A stretch of DNA of 64,000 bases from SCRD01 sp046705285 (GTDB taxonomy: Bacteria > Acidobacteriota > Terriglobia > UBA7540): contig JBJKQK010000073.1 of NCBI GenBank assembly GCA_046705285.1, positions 34,131 to 98,130 on the forward strand. Reading direction: 5' to 3'. The notes under the pieces are model-generated. The model saw only the letters and a program-made list of their open reading frames with translations, was not told the origin of the DNA and searched no databases. Shown in pieces: positions 60,573 through 64,000 of this stretch. Both the position numbers and the translations under genes were made by a program. Position 1 is the stretch's first letter. Each line of letters opens with the position of its first letter.

Positions 60573-61808
60573 TTACTGGTGGCCTCGGCCTGGCCCGCGG
60601 CCGTTTCCACCCTCGCGCTTCCCTTCGTTTTGAGGGTGCGCGTTCCGTTCCTGCGGGCGCGCTTCCGTCCGGCGTGGTTCTGTCTGGCGCGCTTGCGGCG
60701 GATGCGCCTCACGCTGATTGCGCTGTACGGCTCCAGGATTGTTATTCCTGTAGACTGGCCTTTCGTTTCTCGGCTGCGCGGGTGCGCCACGCTCCATTTG
60801 CCGATTCGGCGCTGCCTGCTGCGGGAAATTCCGTGCTGGGACTCTTTCAACCGGCGCTGGTGCAGACCGGCCGGCTTCGCGGCCGCCCCTTACTTCGCGC
60901 GGCGGTTCCTTATAAGCAGCTCCCGCCCGGGTGGCCCGCACGATGCCGCTGCCCCTGAATTCTCCCGGTCTTGGCGTCGCGGCAATTTCCGGACGACCGC
61001 GGTTTTCGCGAGCCCGCTGCGCGGGGTTGCTCCGGGCAAACCGCTCCTGCTCCAGTTGCTGGTTGATGGCCCCGAAGCGCCGCTCCCTGCCCGCAGCCAG
61101 CTGGTTCGAAGTGGGACGAATGTCAGTTCCGCCCGGCCCGCCGTAATAGCTGACGTGGCCAAACCGGCTTCTCTCAACCACCCTCTGGCTGTAGACGTTC
61201 GTGATGCGGATGTTCGTGATGCGATTCACGTCGCGGTTGTAAAAGAACCTTTCGCCACGCCAATAGCCGCCGTAGTATCCGTAGCCGTTGTAACCATACC
61301 CGTAGTTAATTCCCCCGTAGTAGCCAACAGCTGTGCCCCAATAGCCCGGATACCACATATACCCGCCGTTGTACCAACCCCAATAACCCGGAGTCCACAG
61401 CGCACCCACAAAGGGCGCAGGAACCCAGGTGCCAGGAACCCAGTAGTATCCATAGGCGGGATCCCAAGCCCAGTAACCCGGTGTCCAGATATACCCCGGA
61501 GCAGGGCATGGCGGCTGGACGTAAACGGGCAGAGCCGGCGGCCCGAAGCTGACGAAAATGCCTACCGAAGCGGACGACTTTACCGGCACAACAACCATTG
61601 CCAGAATCAGTAGCAATGATCCAATCAGGCACGAAACAACCGACCGGCGTACCCACACGCCCCGCCCTGTCTTCAAGGGCTGGAGCGTAGGATTTGCCGC
61701 TTCTACATTGCCAGTAGCCACGCTCCTAAGCGAGTTCTCAAGGGAGATCGGCCCACTTCCGGAATGCGTAAATCCAGAACCAGCAATCATGATGTCTTGT
61801 CCTCTCAT
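60573..61808 (-). CDS. YXWGXW-repeat-type membrane or envelope protein
   Basis: The 411-residue protein has one hydrophobic helix (VVSCLIGSLLLILAMVVV, about residues 56-75). Aromatic-Gly repeats of the YXWGXW type follow (PGYIWTPGYWAWDPAYGYYW, then VPGTWVPAPF and YMWYPGYWG), and then a Gly/Tyr-rich section (YGGINYGYGYNGYGYYGGYW). The C-terminal half is an Arg/Pro/Gln-rich, low-complexity tail (RNNNPGAVQRNQREAH). Such repeats occur in secreted or surface proteins of this phylum and may form beta-rich adhesive sheets. No catalytic motif is visible. ATG 61808 has GGAGG eight bases upstream. Confidence 0.75.
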   Translation of the reverse strand: MRGQDIMIAGSGFTHSGSGPISLENSLRSVATGNVEAANPTLQPLKTGRGVWVRRSVVSCLIGSLLLILAMVVVPVKSSASVGIFVSFGPPALPVYVQPPCPAPGYIWTPGYWAWDPAYGYYWVPGTWVPAPFVGALWTPGYWGWYNGGYMWYPGYWGTAVGYYGGINYGYGYNGYGYYGGYWRGERFFYNRDVNRITNIRITNVYSQRVVERSRFGHVSYYGGPGGTDIRPTSNQLAAGRERRFGAINQQLEQERFARSNPAQRARENRGRPEIAATPRPGEFRGSGIVRATRAGAAYKEPPREVRGGREAGRSAPAPVERVPARNFPQQAAPNRQMERGAPAQPRNERPVYRNNNPGAVQRNQREAHPPQARQTEPRRTEARPQERNAHPQNEGKREGGNGRGPGRGHQ

Positions 61809-62180
61809 CGAAGCACCTCCTCGGGCACTTCCGTTGCCGAAATGTCCTCCCGATCCATACGCAACCTTCTGCCCATTGTCCGGGCCATTCAGGCAACCTA
61901 CGGATTCCCAAAACGATAGACGTGACTGCGGCTACTGGAGTTTCACCGGAGGACTCGGCAAATATCTCTGGGTTGGGTAAAAGTTACAGACTTCGGGTTG
62001 CAACTCACTGAGAAGCAAGCGGATTTTCAACAATCCAGGCAGCAAGATATCGGGTGCAAACTCGCGTTTAGACTCCCGGACGTGCCGGAATCCTCATGCG
62101 GCAAACTGGAAATCATGCGAAAAATGGCAGCGTTCCAGAGAGAAAGCCAACGATTGGGAAGTTGACTTCTCACTGGGAGA
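61809..62180. other. 372-base gap, no feature found
   Basis: The stretch between the malate dehydrogenase stop and the YXWGXW-type gene start contains only short open frames and no clear promoter or hairpin with a T-tract. It must hold the promoter of the YXWGXW-type gene, but no -35/-10 pair stands out. Confidence 0.35.
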
Positions 62181-63107
62181 TTAGACGCCGATCGTTTGGA
62201 CAAGCCCTTTTACTGAGTCGGCGGATTTCTGAAGTGCGGCCTGCTCTTCCGGCGTCAGTTTGATCTGGATGATCTCCTCGACGCCGCGCGCTCCCAGTTT
62301 GACCGGAACGCCCACGTAGAGGCCGTTGATTCCGTACTCGCCTTCCAGATAGGCGGCGCAAGGCAGAATCTTTTTTCGATCGTAGAAAATAGCTTCCACC
62401 ATATCAACCGCCGCGGCTGACGGCGCATAGAAGGCGCTGCCCGTTTTCAAGTAGCCGACAATCTCTGCTCCGCCCTTGCGAGTGCGGTCGATGATGGCAT
62501 CCAGTTTGTCCTTGGGCAGCAGTTCGCCGACCGGAATTCCCGCCACGGTGGTGTAACGCGGCACGGGCACCATGGTATCGCCATGGCCGCCCAGCACGAA
62601 TCCCTGGACGTTCTGGACCGAGACGTTCAAAGCTTCGGCAATAAAGGTGCGGTATCGCGCCGTATCCAGCACGCCGGCCATACCAATCACCCGGTTCTTT
62701 GAGAAGCCGCTCACCTTCAGCGCGGTTTGCGCCATGGCATCCAGCGGATTGGTGATTACGATCAGGATGGCTTCCGGCGAAACCTTCGCCACTTTCTCGA
62801 TGGTGCTCTTCACCACGTCATAGTTGGCTTTCAGCAGGTCATCGCGGCTCATGCCGGGCTTGCGCGGGAATCCGGCCGTCATCACCACCACGTCAGAATT
62901 GGCCGTGTCCGCATAATCGTTGGTGCCTTTGACACGAACGTCATAACCTTCAATCGGCCCCGCTTCCAGCAGGTCCAGAGCCTTCCCTTGCGGCACTCCT
63001 TCCAGAATATCGATCAACACAACGTCGCCAAGCTGTTTGTCCGCCAGGCGATGAGCTACGGTGGCGCCCACATTGCCAGCGCCAATCACAGTCACTTTTT
63101 TGCGCAT
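62181..63107 (-). CDS. mdh: Malate dehydrogenase
   Basis: The 308-residue LDH/MDH-superfamily enzyme interconverts malate and oxaloacetate in the TCA cycle. It has the Rossmann motif VIGAGNVGATVAHRLADKQ. GFPRKPGMSRDDLLKAN is a bacterial MDH signature, with the substrate Arg in the PRKPGMSR loop. ITNPLDAMAQTALK lies in the core and the catalytic His is in FVLGGHGDTMVPVPRY. ATG 63107 has AAGGAGGAAGAGC directly upstream, so it is preferred over 63146. It lies downstream of isocitrate dehydrogenase and a hairpin, indicating a TCA-cycle operon. Confidence 0.96.
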   Translation of the reverse strand: MRKKVTVIGAGNVGATVAHRLADKQLGDVVLIDILEGVPQGKALDLLEAGPIEGYDVRVKGTNDYADTANSDVVVMTAGFPRKPGMSRDDLLKANYDVVKSTIEKVAKVSPEAILIVITNPLDAMAQTALKVSGFSKNRVIGMAGVLDTARYRTFIAEALNVSVQNVQGFVLGGHGDTMVPVPRYTTVAGIPVGELLPKDKLDAIIDRTRKGGAEIVGYLKTGSAFYAPSAAAVDMVEAIFYDRKKILPCAAYLEGEYGINGLYVGVPVKLGARGVEEIIQIKLTPEEQAALQKSADSVKGLVQTIGV

Positions 63108-63188
63108 GCTCTTCCTCCTTCGATCATTTCGAGTGCGGGTAGCCACAATCAGCGATTTGCTGAATGTCGGTTCTTCTATCGAAAGAAC

Positions 63189-63215
63189 CCACGGCCAGCA
63201 TTACGCTGGCCGTGG
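63189..63215 (-). terminator. Hairpin terminator between isocitrate dehydrogenase and malate dehydrogenase
   Basis: A perfect 11-base stem, CCACGGCCAGC (63189-63199) and GCTGGCCGTGG (63205-63215), with a five-base loop, lies about 20 bases after the icd stop (minus strand). The following bases GTTCTTTCG form only a weak U-tract. It may attenuate transcription into mdh, or stabilise the icd message end. Confidence 0.5.
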
Positions 63216-63233
63216 CTGCCAACTATCAACTTC

Positions 63234-64000
<767 letters not shown>

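Overview
This window looks like a chromosomal segment of an Acidobacteriota (Terriglobia-like) genome. I infer this from gene content, not from a marker comparison. The content includes a TonB-dependent receptor with an N-terminal carboxypeptidase-regulatory-like domain, a fused beta-propeller/phosphoesterase lipoprotein, a tyrosine-rich BY-kinase, YXWGXW-type repeats and moderately high GC. No rRNA, tRNA, CRISPR array, transposase or phage gene was seen.

Region 1 (1-20.3 kb) is an envelope and exopolysaccharide region read almost entirely on the minus strand. From its promoter-proximal (right) end it carries a Wzz/BY-kinase, a UDP-glucuronate decarboxylase, a secreted TIM-barrel-like protein, a family 2 glycosyltransferase, a methyltransferase, a Wzy-like polymerase and three family 4-type glycosyltransferases. 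An ABC module follows: a LolB-like lipoprotein, an FtsX/MacB-type permease, its ATPase, a one-span membrane protein and a LolA-like secreted protein. A radical SAM protein ends the region. One methyltransferase (15.3-16.1 kb) lies on the opposite strand between gene-poor stretches that contain coding-like debris.

Region 2 (20.3-25.4 kb) begins with a 1.1-kb regulatory gap holding a palindrome, a 28-codon ORF and a good sigma-70-type promoter. IolB, an MFS hexuronate-type transporter, an aldo/keto reductase and a DinB/DUF1569 protein follow. Region 3 (25.5-48.9 kb) is mixed plus-strand metabolism and housekeeping: a KefB-type antiporter broken by an in-frame TGA, dGTPase (minus strand), GlgC, secreted hydrolases including a GH51 arabinofuranosidase, a PcrA/UvrD helicase, an amino-acid permease, an S1/P1-nuclease-like protein, adenosine deaminase and a HAD phosphatase.

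Region 4 (49-55.7 kb) has a TonB receptor and an esterase on the minus strand, then a plus-strand sulfur cluster. The cluster starts with a promoter, a roughly 190-nt RNA with extensive predicted pairing and a strong intrinsic terminator. After it come an ATP-sulfurylase gene that has lost its whole catalytic core but keeps both ends in frame, a TauE/SafE permease, and an APS-type reductase. Region 5 (55.7-64 kb, minus strand) has a small transpeptidase, RecA, 3-hydroxybutyryl-CoA dehydrogenase, thiolase, a YXWGXW-like protein, malate dehydrogenase and the 3' part of isocitrate dehydrogenase.

The most unusual items are the structured RNA at 53490-53681, the core-deleted sat at 53748-54071, the stop codon inside the antiporter at 27118-27120, the Lol-like export module at 1.5-5.6 kb, and an unannotated coding-like frame at 6839-7132.
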